A stretch of DNA of 64,000 nucleotides from Acidobacteriaceae bacterium TAA 166 (GTDB lineage Bacteria; Acidobacteriota; Terriglobia; Terriglobales; Acidobacteriaceae). The stretch is from contig ATWD01000001.1 of assembly GCA_000421065.1 (NCBI GenBank), positions 3,960,001 through 4,024,000 of the forward strand, in the 5' to 3' direction. The translations under genes were made by a program, and so were the position numbers. How positions within the stretch are numbered: position 1 is the stretch's first letter; each line of letters opens with the position of its first letter. A model generated the notes under the pieces. It was given only the letters and a program-made list of their open reading frames with translations, was not told the origin of the DNA and did not search any database. This document shows positions 8,919 to 18,200 of this stretch, in pieces.

Positions 8919-9772
8919 TAGACCAGGTCCCTCCCAATGAGACGGCGAATCCGCTCCTTGATGGGCGGATGGGTGGAGAAGAGGTTGGCGATCCCTCCGC
9001 TGCCGAGCAGGGGAGCGACGATGAAGAGATGGGCTGTGGCAGGCGAGGCCTGCATGGGGATGCGCCGCGAGAAGGCGTCGAGCTTTTGCAAGGCTCGCGC
9101 GAGGGCGTAGGGATTGCCGGTCTCCTTGACACCCGTGGCGTCGGCCTCATACTCGCGGGAGCGCGAGATCGCGAGCTGGATGAGCGTGGCGGCGATGGGA
9201 GCGACGAGGATCATGAGCAGGCCGGTGAGGCCGCCTCCGCCACGGCTGCGATCGTCGCGGCCGCCGTAGCCTCCGAAGAGCGAGGCCGAGTAGCCCATGC
9301 GGGCGACCATGGTGATGGCTCCGGCGAGGGTGGCGGCGATGGAGCTGGTGAGAATGTCGCGGTTTTTGACGTGGCCGAGCTCGTGGGCGAGGACACCTTC
9401 GAGCTCCTTGTCGTCGAGCAGGTTGAGGATGCCATGCGTCACGGCGACCGAGGCGTGCTGCGGATTGCGGCCGGTGGCGAAGGCGTTGGGGCTCTCGCTG
9501 GGGATGACGTAGATCTTCGGCGTAGGCAGGTTCTGTTTGGCCGAGAGCCGTTCGACGACATCGTAGACGCGCGGCAGCTGCTCGCGGGTGACCGGCTGCG
9601 CGCTGTACATGGAGAGCGCGAGCTTGTCGGAGAAGAAGTAGGTTCCGAAGTTGAAGGCGACCGACAGCACGAAGGCCAGGACCATTCCGTTGCGTCCGCC
9701 GAAGTGATTGCCGATGAAGAGCAGGAACAGGGTGAGAACGACCAGCAGGAGCGTCGACTTGAAGGTGTTCAT
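8918..9772 (-). CDS. htpX: HtpX-like M48 zinc metalloprotease
   Basis: Membrane-bound endopeptidase of family M48B that cleaves misfolded membrane proteins. The 284 residues include two N-terminal membrane helices, the zinc-binding [10 protein letters not shown] motif with the catalytic Glu, two further hydrophobic segments, and [10 protein letters not shown] supplying the third zinc ligand. The C-terminus ends with the usual [15 protein letters not shown] glycine-rich insert ([15 protein letters not shown]) sits between the last helices. The gene follows the carboxypeptidase-regulatory-like gene after one base, and its stop overlaps the DUF4149 start. Confidence 0.93.
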   Translation of the reverse strand: MNTFKSTLLLVVLTLFLLFIGNHFGGRNGMVLAFVLSVAFNFGTYFFSDKLALSMYSAQPVTREQLPRVYDVVERLSAKQNLPTPKIYVIPSESPNAFATGRNPQHASVAVTHGILNLLDDKELEGVLAHELGHVKNRDILTSSIAATLAGAITMVARMGYSASLFGGYGGRDDRSRGGGGLTGLLMILVAPIAATLIQLAISRSREYEADATGVKETGNPYALARALQKLDAFSRRIPMQASPATAHLFIVAPLLGSGGIANLFSTHPPIKERIRRLIGRDLV

Positions 9773-9773
9773 C

Positions 9774-11153
9774 TCAGCCTCGCAGAGGATTCACCTCTGT
9801 TGGTTTAGATGCGACCGGGCCCGGTTCTTTGCGTGCGAGCGCCCGCTTGAGGACCACCTCGAGCGCCGTCTTCTGTTCAGCGTACTCCGTTTCGTTCAGA
9901 CGCCCTTCCATGCGGTCGGTCTCGAGGGCGAAGAGCTCGTCCTTGAGGGTTGAAAGCAGGCTGCCACCGGTGGGCGGCGCGGCATAGGGAGCGGTGGCCT
10001 GGGCCGGCATGCTGGGGACGGGCTGGAGGTTATTCTGCGGATTGTTCTTCAGCATGAAGCCGGCGCCCGCGGCCATGGCCAAGCCGAGGCCGCCGAGGAT
10101 CCACCACTTGTACTTGGCCCAGGGATCGTTTGTGCCTTCGGGGTCGATGGGGTTGCCGAGGCCGCCGCCGGGGCGGGTATCGGTCGCGGCCGAGCCGGTT
10201 GCCGACTGTTGCGTGGCTGCGCTCGGGCCGCCCTGCGCGGCGTCGGGCTGATTTCCAGACTGGTTTCCGGATTGGGTCGCGGCGGGGTCGCGGGGAAGTT
10301 GTCCGGAGCCGGTAACGGTGAAGTCGAGGGGCTGCGAGGGAGCGACGTGACGCGCCACATAAGTTTGGGCGGTCGTCTCCTCGGTGACGGGCGAGTAGGC
10401 GGCTGCGGCGGTGCTGCTCGCCTTGAAGCCCATGTTCTTCGGCATCATGACGACCAGGGTGTCGGTCAGGACGGACGGGCGGGGCGAGAACTTCATGCTG
10501 CCGTCGTAGGGCAGGCGGTAGGTGATCTGGAAACGGGTCTCGCCGGGGCGGATGGGGAAGACGAAGGTGTAGTGTCCGGGGTCGCCGAGCGGCGTGGCCG
10601 AAGCCTGGACGGGCATGCCGCCGGGGGCGAGGGCGGCGGAGCCTTCAACCACGGCTCCGGCAGGGAGATGGAACTCGAAGGGGCGGTCGCTGAACTGGGT
10701 CTTGGGGGGATTGGACTCGTTCTTGACCCAGAAGTTTTCGACCACGCGCAGGCTCTTGCCGTTCTCGTCGGTCTGGATGCGCAGGACGTCGGCCTCGCTC
10801 GAGACGCCCGCGACCTTGGCCGCCGCGTCGTAGACCTCGACCTCGACCGACTGGGTGCCGGGGGGGAGCGGGCGGAAGTAGCTGGCCTTGTCGTGGGTGA
10901 CGCGAACCAGGTGCATACCGGGGTCGGGCACCTCGAGGGTGAACTCGCCCTTAGCGTTGGTCGTGGTGCGGGTGGACTCCTGCATGACCTGGGCGAGGCG
11001 GATGAGCACGACCTCGTCGCCGGAGGAGGGCTTGTTGTGGGTCTTGTTGGTGACGGTGCCGGTGACGGAGTCAGCAAGAGCGAAGCTGGAGAAGGCCAAA
11101 ACCGCGGCGGCAATGGCCGCCAGGCGTCGAAGACGGGAAGATAAGCAGATCAC
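9774..11153 (-). CDS. Carboxypeptidase-regulatory-like membrane protein in the ccm operon
   Basis: A 459-residue exported protein of unknown function. A signal peptide ([17 protein letters not shown]) leads into an Ig-like carboxypeptidase-regulatory fold (about 28-110), a beta-rich region to about 300, and a low-complexity Gly/Ser/Gln linker. Near residue 350 comes one membrane helix ([17 protein letters not shown]), then a short cytoplasmic tail with a CcmI-like helical segment ([22 protein letters not shown]). That tail resembles the coiled tail of cytochrome c biogenesis proteins, and the location downstream of ccmF and ccmH suggests a related role. This is inference. The GTG at 11153 lacks a well-spaced ribosome-binding site, so the start is uncertain. 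Confidence 0.72.
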   Translation of the reverse strand: MICLSSRLRRLAAIAAAVLAFSSFALADSVTGTVTNKTHNKPSSGDEVVLIRLAQVMQESTRTTTNAKGEFTLEVPDPGMHLVRVTHDKASYFRPLPPGTQSVEVEVYDAAAKVAGVSSEADVLRIQTDENGKSLRVVENFWVKNESNPPKTQFSDRPFEFHLPAGAVVEGSAALAPGGMPVQASATPLGDPGHYTFVFPIRPGETRFQITYRLPYDGSMKFSPRPSVLTDTLVVMMPKNMGFKASSTAAAAYSPVTEETTAQTYVARHVAPSQPLDFTVTGSGQLPRDPAATQSGNQSGNQPDAAQGGPSAATQQSATGSAATDTRPGGGLGNPIDPEGTNDPWAKYKWWILGGLGLAMAAGAGFMLKNNPQNNLQPVPSMPAQATAPYAAPPTGGSLLSTLKDELFALETDRMEGRLNETEYAEQKTALEVVLKRALARKEPGPVASKPTEVNPLRG

Positions 11154-11326
11154 CTTTTAAGTCTACTCAAAGAAAGGCGAAGGCTGGGACGGGGAGGTGT
11201 CTTTGAGGAGGATTTGTTTGGCTCGACTGGCAAACCGCAGATCCTTCGACCACGTGCTGCGCTCAGGGATGACACCTATAGGAGGTTGTGGGAAAGACTT
11301 GTGGGCCCGCGCGGCGGCGCTGTCTT
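11154..11326. other. Intergenic spacer with a dispersed-repeat-like segment
   Basis: The spacer between the CcmI-like and carboxypeptidase-regulatory-like genes contains, at about 11239-11275, the text ATCCTTCGAC followed by GCGCTCAGGGATGACA. I recall similar intergenic text in acidobacterial genomes, but this was not checked. No gene is supported here. Confidence 0.35.
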
Positions 11327-11617
11327 TTAGACGCGGCTCCGGGCGGTCATGCCGCGCTGCTCGAGGGTTTCCATCTCGGCGATTACCTGGGCGGCCTCGT
11401 CTTCGAGGGCAGCGCGCTGCTCAGCATAGTCCTGCTCGGGATACTTGCCGGCGAGGTACTCGAAGTTCAGGTCGCGGAGGTTCTCGTAGACGACGTCCTT
11501 GCGCTCGCGCAGGTAGTCGATGCGGGTCTTGTCGGCCTGGAAGAAGGGATTCTTCTCGGGCCAGAAGACGAAGGCGAAGAGGACAAGGGTGAGGACGAGA
11601 CCGGCGATGGCTCCCAT
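11327..11617 (-). CDS. Small CcmI-like cytochrome c biogenesis protein
   Basis: A 96-residue protein with one N-terminal membrane helix (MGAIAGLVLTLVLFAFVFWP) followed by a charged, coiled-coil-prone region (LRERKDVVYENLRDLNFEYLAGKYPEQDY and onward). This matches the N-terminal part of CcmI/CycH-type proteins, which tether apocytochromes to the heme lyase, but without TPR repeats. I chose ATG 11617 because it begins the membrane helix one base after the ccmH stop. The longer upstream open frame overlaps ccmH and has unlikely composition. Confidence 0.72.
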   Translation of the reverse strand: MGAIAGLVLTLVLFAFVFWPEKNPFFQADKTRIDYLRERKDVVYENLRDLNFEYLAGKYPEQDYAEQRAALEDEAAQVIAEMETLEQRGMTARSRV

Positions 11618-11618
11618 A

Positions 11619-12119
11619 TCAGTACTCCGTCTCGCGCCGGATGCGGTCGCGCATGGCGTCGTGGGTGGCGTGCAGTGGGTCGTCGATAGGAAGTCCGGCG
11701 ACAGCGGGGCGGGCTGCGCTGCGCTTGCGCCACACCGAGATGAGGATGCCGGTTCCGGCGGTGGCCAGGAGGAAGACGGCGGCGGGAGCGATCCAGGCGG
11801 CGTTGTCGAAGCCTCCGCGGATGGGCGCGGCCAGGACGGTAGGGCCGTACTTGGCGGAGAACCAGTTGAGGACGGCGTTGTCGCCACTGCTGGCGGCGAC
11901 CTGCTCGCGCAGCTCACTGATCATGCGGTCGGAGTCCGGGCAGCCGACGTGGTTGCACTCGAGCAGGATCTGCCCGCAGCCGCAGACGCACATCATCTCG
12001 TGGCCGAGACGGCCGAAGCGGGAGCCGGCATCCGCCGCGCCCAGCATGATGATGGCGAGGAGGCAGATGGCTGCGCCCTGACACCAGCGCCGGGGTGTCA
12101 TTCTGAATGCCTCAGGCAT
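11619..12119 (-). CDS. ccmH: CcmH-type cytochrome c maturation thioreductase
   Basis: Membrane-anchored redox protein that keeps apocytochrome cysteines reduced before heme attachment. After an N-terminal hydrophobic segment comes MCVCGCGQILLECNHVGCP, a cysteine-rich variant of the LRCxxCQ motif. The helical CcmH core (SDRMISELREQVAAS and onward) and a second membrane helix (APAAVFLLATAGTGILISVW) follow. The proposed ATG at 12119 overlaps the end of ccmF by 8 bp; an in-frame ATG at 12101 is an alternative. The longer open frame upstream is an overlap artefact. It lies in operon with ccmF and the CcmI-like gene. Confidence 0.83.
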   Translation of the reverse strand: MPEAFRMTPRRWCQGAAICLLAIIMLGAADAGSRFGRLGHEMMCVCGCGQILLECNHVGCPDSDRMISELREQVAASSGDNAVLNWFSAKYGPTVLAAPIRGGFDNAAWIAPAAVFLLATAGTGILISVWRKRSAARPAVAGLPIDDPLHATHDAMRDRIRRETEY

Positions 12120-14196
12120 GATGGACCTCGATCTCGCCGACGGGTGAGGGGACCGAGACGGCGGCACGCACGGAAGTCCTGGTGAGGCTGGGGGTCAGGG
12201 CCAGGAAGGTCCCCAGCACCACGATCAGAACGCCGATCCAGATCCAGTTCATCAGAGGATTGATGAAGACCTTGATGATGGGTTTGCCGGAGTCGGGATT
12301 CTTGCCCTCATAGATGACGTAGAGATCTTCGGCGAGGGTGGAGTGCAGCGCCACCATGGTCGAGGAGGTCTGGCTGGCGTGATAGAAGCGGTGCTCGGGG
12401 GCGAGCTGCGTAATCTTGTGGGAGCCCTTGAAGACGTCGAGCAGGGCGTACTCGGTATCGTAGTTGGGGTTCGAGTCCTGGGTATAGCTCTGGCAGACCA
12501 GGCGGTAGTTGCCCAGGCTGAGGGAGTCGCCGAAGCCCATCTCTTGCTCGCGGGCCTGGTTGAAGGCTCCTCCGGCGATGCCAATGAACATCACCACGAT
12601 GCCGAAGTGGACGATATATCCGCCGTAGCGGCGGGTGTTGCGGCGGACCAGGAGGATGACGGAGGAGAGGAGGTTTTTTCCGGTCTGGGTGCTGACGACG
12701 GCGGCGCCGCGCAGGAACTCGGCGGCGATGGCGGTGATGACGCCGGCGGAGAGGGTGAAGGTGATAAGCGAGAAGGTCTCGGCGCGGACGTCGTCTTCAA
12801 GGGCGCTCCAGGGACGGACGCCGCAGGCCACGACGACGACGAAGGCGACGACCATGGCGACGATGGGAAGAATGAAGTTGCGGCGAATGGAGCGCAGCGA
12901 GGTTGAGCGCCAGGCCAGCAGCGGGCCGATGCCGGTGAGGAAGAGCAGGAAGAGCCCGATGGGGAGGTTGACGCGGTTGTAGAAGGGCGCGCCGACGGTG
13001 ACCTTGGAACCTTGCACATACTCGCTGATGACGGGAAAGAGCGTTCCCCAGAGGACGGTGAAGCAGGCGGTGAGCAGGATGAGGTTGTTGAAGAGGAAGC
13101 TGGACTCGCGGCTGACGATGGACTCGAGCCGGTTCTCGGACTTCAGGTGGTCCTTCTGCTTGAAGAAAGTAAACAGGCAGACGGCGAAGACGATGACGAT
13201 GAAGCCGTAGAACCAGTCGCCGATGGAGGACTGGGCGAAGGCGTGGACGCTCTGGACGAGGCCGGAGCGTGTCAGCAGGGTTCCGAGGATGGTGAGCAGG
13301 AAGGTGGAGAAGATGAGCCAGACGTTCCAGGTCTTCATCATGCCGCGCTTCTCCTGCATCATGACCGAGTGCAGGAAGGCGGTTCCGGTGAGCCAGGGCA
13401 TGAGGCTGGCGTTCTCGACCGGGTCCCATCCCCAGTAGCCGCCCCAGCCGAGGACGGAGTAGGCCCAGTGGGCTCCGAGGAAGATGCCGCAGGTGAGGAA
13501 GAGCCAGGTCACCATGGTCCAGCGGCGGGTGATGTGGATCCACTTCTCGCCGGGGTAGCGCATCATCAGGGCGCCGAGGGCGAAGGCGAAGGGCACGGAG
13601 AAGCCGACGTAGCCGAGGTAGAGCATCGGAGGATGGATAACCATCTCCGGATACTGCAGCAGGGGATTGAGGCCGAAGCCGTCCTGCGCGACCGGGCCGG
13701 GCTGGATGGCGAAGGGAGGAGCGGCGAAGTTGAGCAGCAGGAGGAAGAAGACCTGCACCCCGGCGAGGATGGTTGAGGCGAAGGCCGAGAGGCGCACATC
13801 GACCTTGTGGCGCAGGCGGAGAACGAAGCCGTATCCGCTGAGCAGCCAGGCCCAGAGCAGGAGCGAGCCCTCCTGTCCGGACCAGAGGGCGGCGAACTTG
13901 TAGGCCATGTTAAGGTCGCGGTTGGTGTGGTGCAGGATGTAGCTGACGGAATAGTCGTTGGTGAAGGCGGCCCAGACCAGGGCGAAGGCGGCGCCGGTCA
14001 TGGCGGCGAAGCTGGCCATGCCCGCGCGGCGGGCAGTCTCGCCCAGACGTCCGGCCCCGCTGCCGCCGGCGACGATGCCCTGATCGAGACGGGAGCGCCA
14101 AAGGGCGACGGTTCCCATGACCAGCGTATATACACTCAGGGCCAACGCCAGGAGCAGGGCAAAGCTCCCGAACTCAGGCATGGGATGGGTATGCAT
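12112..14196 (-). CDS. ccmF: Cytochrome c heme lyase subunit CcmF
   Basis: Large polytopic membrane protein that attaches heme to apocytochrome c in System I maturation. The 694 residues contain about 15 hydrophobic segments and the tryptophan-rich WWD heme-handling domain (WGGYWGWDPVENASLMPWL from about residue 251). The typical HSVMMQEKRGMMKTWNVWL and SGLVQSVHAFAQSSIG blocks come after it. The C-terminal periplasmic domain includes the GFGDSLSLGNYRL and AEDLYVIYEG regions. ATG 14196 is preceded by AGAGAGGA on the minus strand. It is the first gene of the minus-strand operon that runs through ccmH, the CcmI-like gene and probably htpX. Confidence 0.94.
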   Translation of the reverse strand: MHTHPMPEFGSFALLLALALSVYTLVMGTVALWRSRLDQGIVAGGSGAGRLGETARRAGMASFAAMTGAAFALVWAAFTNDYSVSYILHHTNRDLNMAYKFAALWSGQEGSLLLWAWLLSGYGFVLRLRHKVDVRLSAFASTILAGVQVFFLLLLNFAAPPFAIQPGPVAQDGFGLNPLLQYPEMVIHPPMLYLGYVGFSVPFAFALGALMMRYPGEKWIHITRRWTMVTWLFLTCGIFLGAHWAYSVLGWGGYWGWDPVENASLMPWLTGTAFLHSVMMQEKRGMMKTWNVWLIFSTFLLTILGTLLTRSGLVQSVHAFAQSSIGDWFYGFIVIVFAVCLFTFFKQKDHLKSENRLESIVSRESSFLFNNLILLTACFTVLWGTLFPVISEYVQGSKVTVGAPFYNRVNLPIGLFLLFLTGIGPLLAWRSTSLRSIRRNFILPIVAMVVAFVVVVACGVRPWSALEDDVRAETFSLITFTLSAGVITAIAAEFLRGAAVVSTQTGKNLLSSVILLVRRNTRRYGGYIVHFGIVVMFIGIAGGAFNQAREQEMGFGDSLSLGNYRLVCQSYTQDSNPNYDTEYALLDVFKGSHKITQLAPEHRFYHASQTSSTMVALHSTLAEDLYVIYEGKNPDSGKPIIKVFINPLMNWIWIGVLIVVLGTFLALTPSLTRTSVRAAVSVPSPVGEIEVHHA

Positions 14197-14280
14197 GAAA
14201 TCCTCTCTCCCATTCTCTCAAGCGAGAGGGAAGATCGGCAATTAAACGACGGGAGGCGTGACGTTTATCGCGCAGCTGTT

Positions 14281-14700
14281 TCAGGCGGTCGCCGGGGCGA
14301 CGGGGGCGCCTAGCAGAGAGGGCGTCTCTTTCGGCGCTCCGGCCAGCTGTTCGACGATGCTGAGAAGGTGCTCGGGTTGAAGGGGTTTAACCCGGAATTC
14401 GACGTTCAGGTCGACGTACTCCGACGAAGCTTCTTCGAGGCCGCTGATCACCAGGATCGGAACCTTGGGCTGCAGGAGGCGAATCTCCCGCACGAAGATG
14501 CTTCCCATCATCGACGGCATGATGTGGTCGGTGATGACCAGGTCGATGCCGATCAGAAAGTCTCCGCTGCGAAGCTGTTCGAGGGCGCGGGCAGGATTGA
14601 GAGCGGTGGTGACGGAGTATCCGTTCCGCTTGAGGATGGCCTGACGGACAGCGGCCTGAACCGCATTATCGTCTACGATAAGAATCGTCTTGGTGTGCAT
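14281..14700 (-). CDS. Single-domain response regulator (CheY-like receiver)
   Basis: A 139-residue receiver domain with no output domain. The acidic pair D10-D11 (ILIVDD), the phospho-acceptor D58 (VITDHIMP), the switch Ser in LVISGLEE and the Lys in RVKPLQ are all present. The last 15 residues are a disordered Pro/Ala tail. A GGAG sequence lies six bases before the ATG. No histidine kinase is adjacent, so its partner is elsewhere. It lies 84 bp upstream of ccmF on the same strand but probably has its own promoter. Confidence 0.85.
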   Translation of the reverse strand: MHTKTILIVDDNAVQAAVRQAILKRNGYSVTTALNPARALEQLRSGDFLIGIDLVITDHIMPSMMGSIFVREIRLLQPKVPILVISGLEEASSEYVDLNVEFRVKPLQPEHLLSIVEQLAGAPKETPSLLGAPVAPATA

Positions 14701-15116
14701 CTACAACTCCAGGGAGAATCAAAGCAAGTCAGCAGTTGAGTCCCTTATCCTCCCTATTGATTTGAAGTTCAAGACGGAGAAAAGGGTCCGTAAAAAGCTT
14801 TCCTTCTAACGAAAGTCTGGCGAGCGGTTGGGTTCGGCTCGATCAGATGGATTAAGAACCAAAAAAACCGAGCCTCATCCCATTCTTCCTTTTATGGTTT
14901 TCCCAACGGCTCATTTTATTCCGATGCCACGATGGCCGATTGGGTTTCCCGTTCCTGCGAGGAAACACTGGTTCAATATGGAACACACGGGATGGCTGGG
15001 TCTGCTTCGAAGACCTCCTCCGCAACAGCGGACGGGCTGCGCCGAAGCTAGACTCGCGCTGGTAAACGATTTACATTGGCCCAAGCAAACCAAGCTGCGG
15101 ATTCAAAAGGGAAACT
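14701..15116. other. Intergenic control region between response regulator and symporter
   Basis: About 415 bp between divergently transcribed genes, so it should hold both promoters. A plus-strand open frame running from 14828 into the symporter gene is a different-frame shadow and is not accepted. No strong hairpin was seen. Confidence 0.5.
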
Positions 15117-16961
15117 GTGACTTTGTCCATCATCGACTGGCTGATCATGCTGGTCTACTTTGTCTTCGTTCTGGGGATCGGGTTCGCTCTGAAGCGCTAC
15201 ATGCGCACCTCGAACGATTTCTTTCTTGCCGGACGCTCGATTCCCGCCTGGGTCTGCGGCCTCGCCTTCATCTCGGCGAATCTGGGGGCGCAGGAGGTCA
15301 TCGGCATGGGCGCCTCCGGAGCCAAATACGGCATCAATACCAGCCACTTCTACTGGATTGGCGCGGTCCCGGCGATGATCTTCGTCGGCATCTTCATGAT
15401 GCCGTTCTACTACGGCTCGAAGGCGCGCTCGGTGCCGGAGTTTCTGCGGCTGCGCTTCGACGAGAAGACCCGCGCCATCAATGCGTTCTCCTTCGCCATC
15501 ATGACCGTGCTCTCGTCCGGCATCTCGATGTACGCGATGGCGCTGCTGATCCAGACGCTGGGGCTGTTTCACGGCATTATCCCGGATCAATACATCTTCC
15601 ATGTCTCGGTCTTTCTGTCGGCCACCATCGTGCTGGCGTACATCTTCCTGGGCGGGTTGACCAGCGCCATTTATAATGAGGTGTTGCAGTTTTTCCTGAT
15701 CGTCGCAGGATTCGCCCCTCTGGTGTGGGTCGGTTTGAAGAACGTCGGCGGCTGGCAGGGAATCCTCCATACGCTTCCCAGCACGATGACGCACTCCTGG
15801 CGCGGCATGGCGCATGCGAATACCAATACGCTGGGGGTGGAGTGGATCGGCCTAAGCATGGGGCTGGGTTTTGTGCTCTCCTTCGGCTACTGGTGCACCG
15901 ACTTCCTGGTGATCCAGCGCGCGATGGCGGCGGACTCGGAGACCTCGGCGCGCAAGGTTCCGCTGATCGCCGCGATCCCGAAGATGTTCTTTCCGTTCCT
16001 GGTGATCCTGCCTGGCCTGATCGCGGTCAGCATCACTCCGCATGTAACCTCGGCCTCCTCGGCTAATACCTCCTCCGCGGTTCTGGGCAGCCCGACCACT
16101 GCGATTTTGGGAACGAAGGCGGCTGAGGCCTCTGCGGTTCCAGAAGCTCCGGGAGCTCCGCCGCACGGCATCGTTCCTCAGAAGACCGATCCCCTGAATG
16201 GAAAGCCGGTGCTCGACAGCCACGGACAGCCGGTCTATAACTACGACCTCGCCATCCCGGTGATGCTCCTGCACTACTTTCCGACCGGCATCCTGGGGCT
16301 GGGTCTGACGGCCTTGCTGGCGAGTTTCATGTCGGGCATGGCCGGCAACGTGACCGCCTTCAACACGGTCTGGACCTACGACATCTACCAGGCCTACATC
16401 AACAAGCGCGCCACCGACGCTCACTACCTATGGATGGGCCGGATGGCGACGATCGGGGGCATCGTGCTCTCGATTGCGGCGGCGTATGCGGCGACCAGCT
16501 TCAACAACATCATGGACGCGCTGCAGCTGGTCTTCTCGTTCGTGAATGCGCCTTTGTTCGCTACGTTCCTGCTGGGCATGTTCTGGAAACGCACGACGGG
16601 CCATGGCGCCTTTACCGGGCTGCTCTCGGGTACGGTCGCGGCGCTGGTGCATCACGGCCTGACGATCCCGGCCGATACGGCGACCGGCATTCATGGCGGA
16701 TGGATCACGGTGCTGCACCGCTATCCCAGCGACATGGCGCAGAACTTCTGGACCGCGATCTTTGCCTTTACCACTAATCTGCTGGTGACGGTTGCGGTCA
16801 GCCTGGTGACCAAGCCGCGCCCGGAGCACGAGCTGGTCGGTCTGGTCTACTCGTTGACGCCGAAGCCGGTGGAGACGCACTTGGAGTGGTACCAGAAGCC
16901 TGCGACGCTGGCCTTCATCGTTCTGGGGATGCTGGTTGTCCTTAATCTCGTCTTCGCCTGA
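15117..16961 (+). CDS. Sodium/solute symporter (SSS family)
   Basis: Inner-membrane Na+-coupled symporter of the SSS/SLC5 family, closest in pattern to sugar symporters of the SglT type. The 614 residues start with WLIMLVYFVFVLGIGFALKRYMRTSNDFFLAGRS-type text, and FISANLGAQEVIGMGASGAKYG is the SGLT-like second helix. A long hydrophilic Ala/Pro loop (about residues 305-380) interrupts the membrane core before YNYDLAIPVMLLHYFP and LTALLASFMSGMAGNVTAFNTVWTYDIY. The GTG at 15117 follows AAAAGGGA. The substrate is probably a sugar, which is inference from family resemblance. A small membrane protein gene follows. Confidence 0.88.
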   Translation: MTLSIIDWLIMLVYFVFVLGIGFALKRYMRTSNDFFLAGRSIPAWVCGLAFISANLGAQEVIGMGASGAKYGINTSHFYWIGAVPAMIFVGIFMMPFYYGSKARSVPEFLRLRFDEKTRAINAFSFAIMTVLSSGISMYAMALLIQTLGLFHGIIPDQYIFHVSVFLSATIVLAYIFLGGLTSAIYNEVLQFFLIVAGFAPLVWVGLKNVGGWQGILHTLPSTMTHSWRGMAHANTNTLGVEWIGLSMGLGFVLSFGYWCTDFLVIQRAMAADSETSARKVPLIAAIPKMFFPFLVILPGLIAVSITPHVTSASSANTSSAVLGSPTTAILGTKAAEASAVPEAPGAPPHGIVPQKTDPLNGKPVLDSHGQPVYNYDLAIPVMLLHYFPTGILGLGLTALLASFMSGMAGNVTAFNTVWTYDIYQAYINKRATDAHYLWMGRMATIGGIVLSIAAAYAATSFNNIMDALQLVFSFVNAPLFATFLLGMFWKRTTGHGAFTGLLSGTVAALVHHGLTIPADTATGIHGGWITVLHRYPSDMAQNFWTAIFAFTTNLLVTVAVSLVTKPRPEHELVGLVYSLTPKPVETHLEWYQKPATLAFIVLGMLVVLNLVFA

Positions 16962-17025
16962 TCCCCTTTCTGCAGGGCGAACAACCTTCTTTCGGGAAGC
17001 GAAATTTGTAGCAGGAGTACATCAC

Positions 17026-17280
17026 GTGGGACTCGATATCCGTCTTCCGCTCGGCCTCATCTTCCTGGTCATCGGCGGAATCATGACTGTCTACGGCTTC
17101 GTCACGCGAGGGTCGGCGATCTATGAGCGATCGCTCGACGTGAACCTGAACCTTATCTGGGGGCTGCTTATGTTTCTCTTCGGCCTGACCATGTATCTTG
17201 TGGGGCGGCGGCAGAAGTGGCAGGACGACCCCGTCAATCCGCGCCCCTGGGAGCGCGAGGGCGGAGCTCCTCGTCACTGA
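17026..17280 (+). CDS. Small two-helix membrane protein after the symporter
   Basis: An 84-residue protein with two membrane helices (LPLGLIFLVIGGIMTVYGFV and LIWGLLMFLFGLTMYLVG) and a charged Pro-rich tail. I chose GTG 17026 because AGGAG lies at 17013-17017 with eight-base spacing; the open frame extends further upstream into the symporter end. Function is not known. The position 64 bp after the symporter suggests co-transcription and perhaps an accessory role. Confidence 0.65.
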   Translation: MGLDIRLPLGLIFLVIGGIMTVYGFVTRGSAIYERSLDVNLNLIWGLLMFLFGLTMYLVGRRQKWQDDPVNPRPWEREGGAPRH

Positions 17281-17330
17281 TTCGGCCTAACGGTTTTTCG
17301 GAACGATCTTTTTTAAAGTCGAAAAAAGAA

Positions 17331-18062
17331 ATGCCTTTGCGTCGTCTTCTTGCAGCTCTCCTGGTCTGTTTTTCGCTGTCTGCGCAGGCTCAAAGCCGCG
17401 CCGACGATCCGGCGCACGCGTTCCGTCAGTCGTGGTCGGGCTTTGCGGAGTATTCGAATACCTCGAGCCATATCGTCCTTGGCGTCGCGCAGAATCGCCG
17501 CCTGGCCGCGCTCGGCTTCGGATACTCCCTGCGTCTGCTGCATACGCGGCACTTCGACTGGTACTACGCGCCCGAGGTGCTTCCGCTGGTCATGATCCAG
17601 GACCCGGTGGCGACCCAGACCCTGACCTTCAGGGACCTGGGCTCATTCACGCAATCGGCCCCCACGTTCTCCTCCTGCAGGCCATCGACGCAGACGATTC
17701 CGGCGCATCCGGTTGGACCTCCAGCGGTGACGCTGGAGACGAGCTGCGACACGCGATGGACTTATGCCGGAGGGTTGAGCCCGCTCGGGCAGAGGTTCAA
17801 CTTCCGTCCGAGGAGGCGGATTCAGCCGTTTGTGATCGGGAATGCGGGATTTCTGGTGGCTCCGCGGGATATCCCGGTCGATGACTCCTCGCGCTTCAAC
17901 TTCACGTTTGAGTTTGGGGCCGGCGTCGAGCTGCGCCGCAGCCAACGCCACTCCTGGGCGCTTGAGTATCGGCTACACCATCTCTCGAACGACTACACCG
18001 GCACGAACAATCCGGGAGTCGATAACCAGATTCTTCGGCTGACCTACTCGCTCAGCCGATAG
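17331..18062 (+). CDS. PagL-like acyloxyacyl hydrolase (putative outer-membrane lipid A deacylase)
   Basis: A 243-residue exported protein. The signal peptide (LLAALLVCFSLSAQAQ) is followed by beta-strand-rich sequence. Its C-terminal EYRLHHLSNDYTGTNNPGVD resembles PagL-family lipid A 3-O-deacylases, where the His and Ser of the HxSN motif are catalytic and NPGVD is conserved. The ATG at 17331 begins the signal peptide; the frame is open further upstream but overlaps the preceding gene. It may trim a lipid A acyl chain. The overall match is by motif, and PagL itself is shorter (about 170 residues), so function is tentative. Confidence 0.68.
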   Translation: MPLRRLLAALLVCFSLSAQAQSRADDPAHAFRQSWSGFAEYSNTSSHIVLGVAQNRRLAALGFGYSLRLLHTRHFDWYYAPEVLPLVMIQDPVATQTLTFRDLGSFTQSAPTFSSCRPSTQTIPAHPVGPPAVTLETSCDTRWTYAGGLSPLGQRFNFRPRRRIQPFVIGNAGFLVAPRDIPVDDSSRFNFTFEFGAGVELRRSQRHSWALEYRLHHLSNDYTGTNNPGVDNQILRLTYSLSR

Positions 18063-18075
18063 GTTGGGGTGAAGG

Positions 18076-18115
18076 CAGGCGCTGCTCCACGCGCAGTGGG
18101 CCCGGACGGCAGGCC
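18076..18115 (+). repeat. Dispersed intergenic repeat, copy 1
   Basis: A 40-bp stretch starting CAGGCGCTGCTCC and ending CGGCAGGCC, 14 bp after the PagL-like gene. A near-identical 38-bp copy lies at 20701-20738 after the kinase gene, differing by a 2-bp gap and a few substitutions. Confidence 0.7.
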
Positions 18116-18200
18116 CAGTGGCGTTTCACTTTTGGGACGGAACATCGTCGAATAACCACGCCGCCATCATTCCCACCCCTGCGCTTGCGATAATGGACCT

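Noticed and set aside
14828..15676. A plus-strand open frame overlapping the symporter start
   Set aside because: It is in another frame from the clear SSS-family protein and shows no family pattern.
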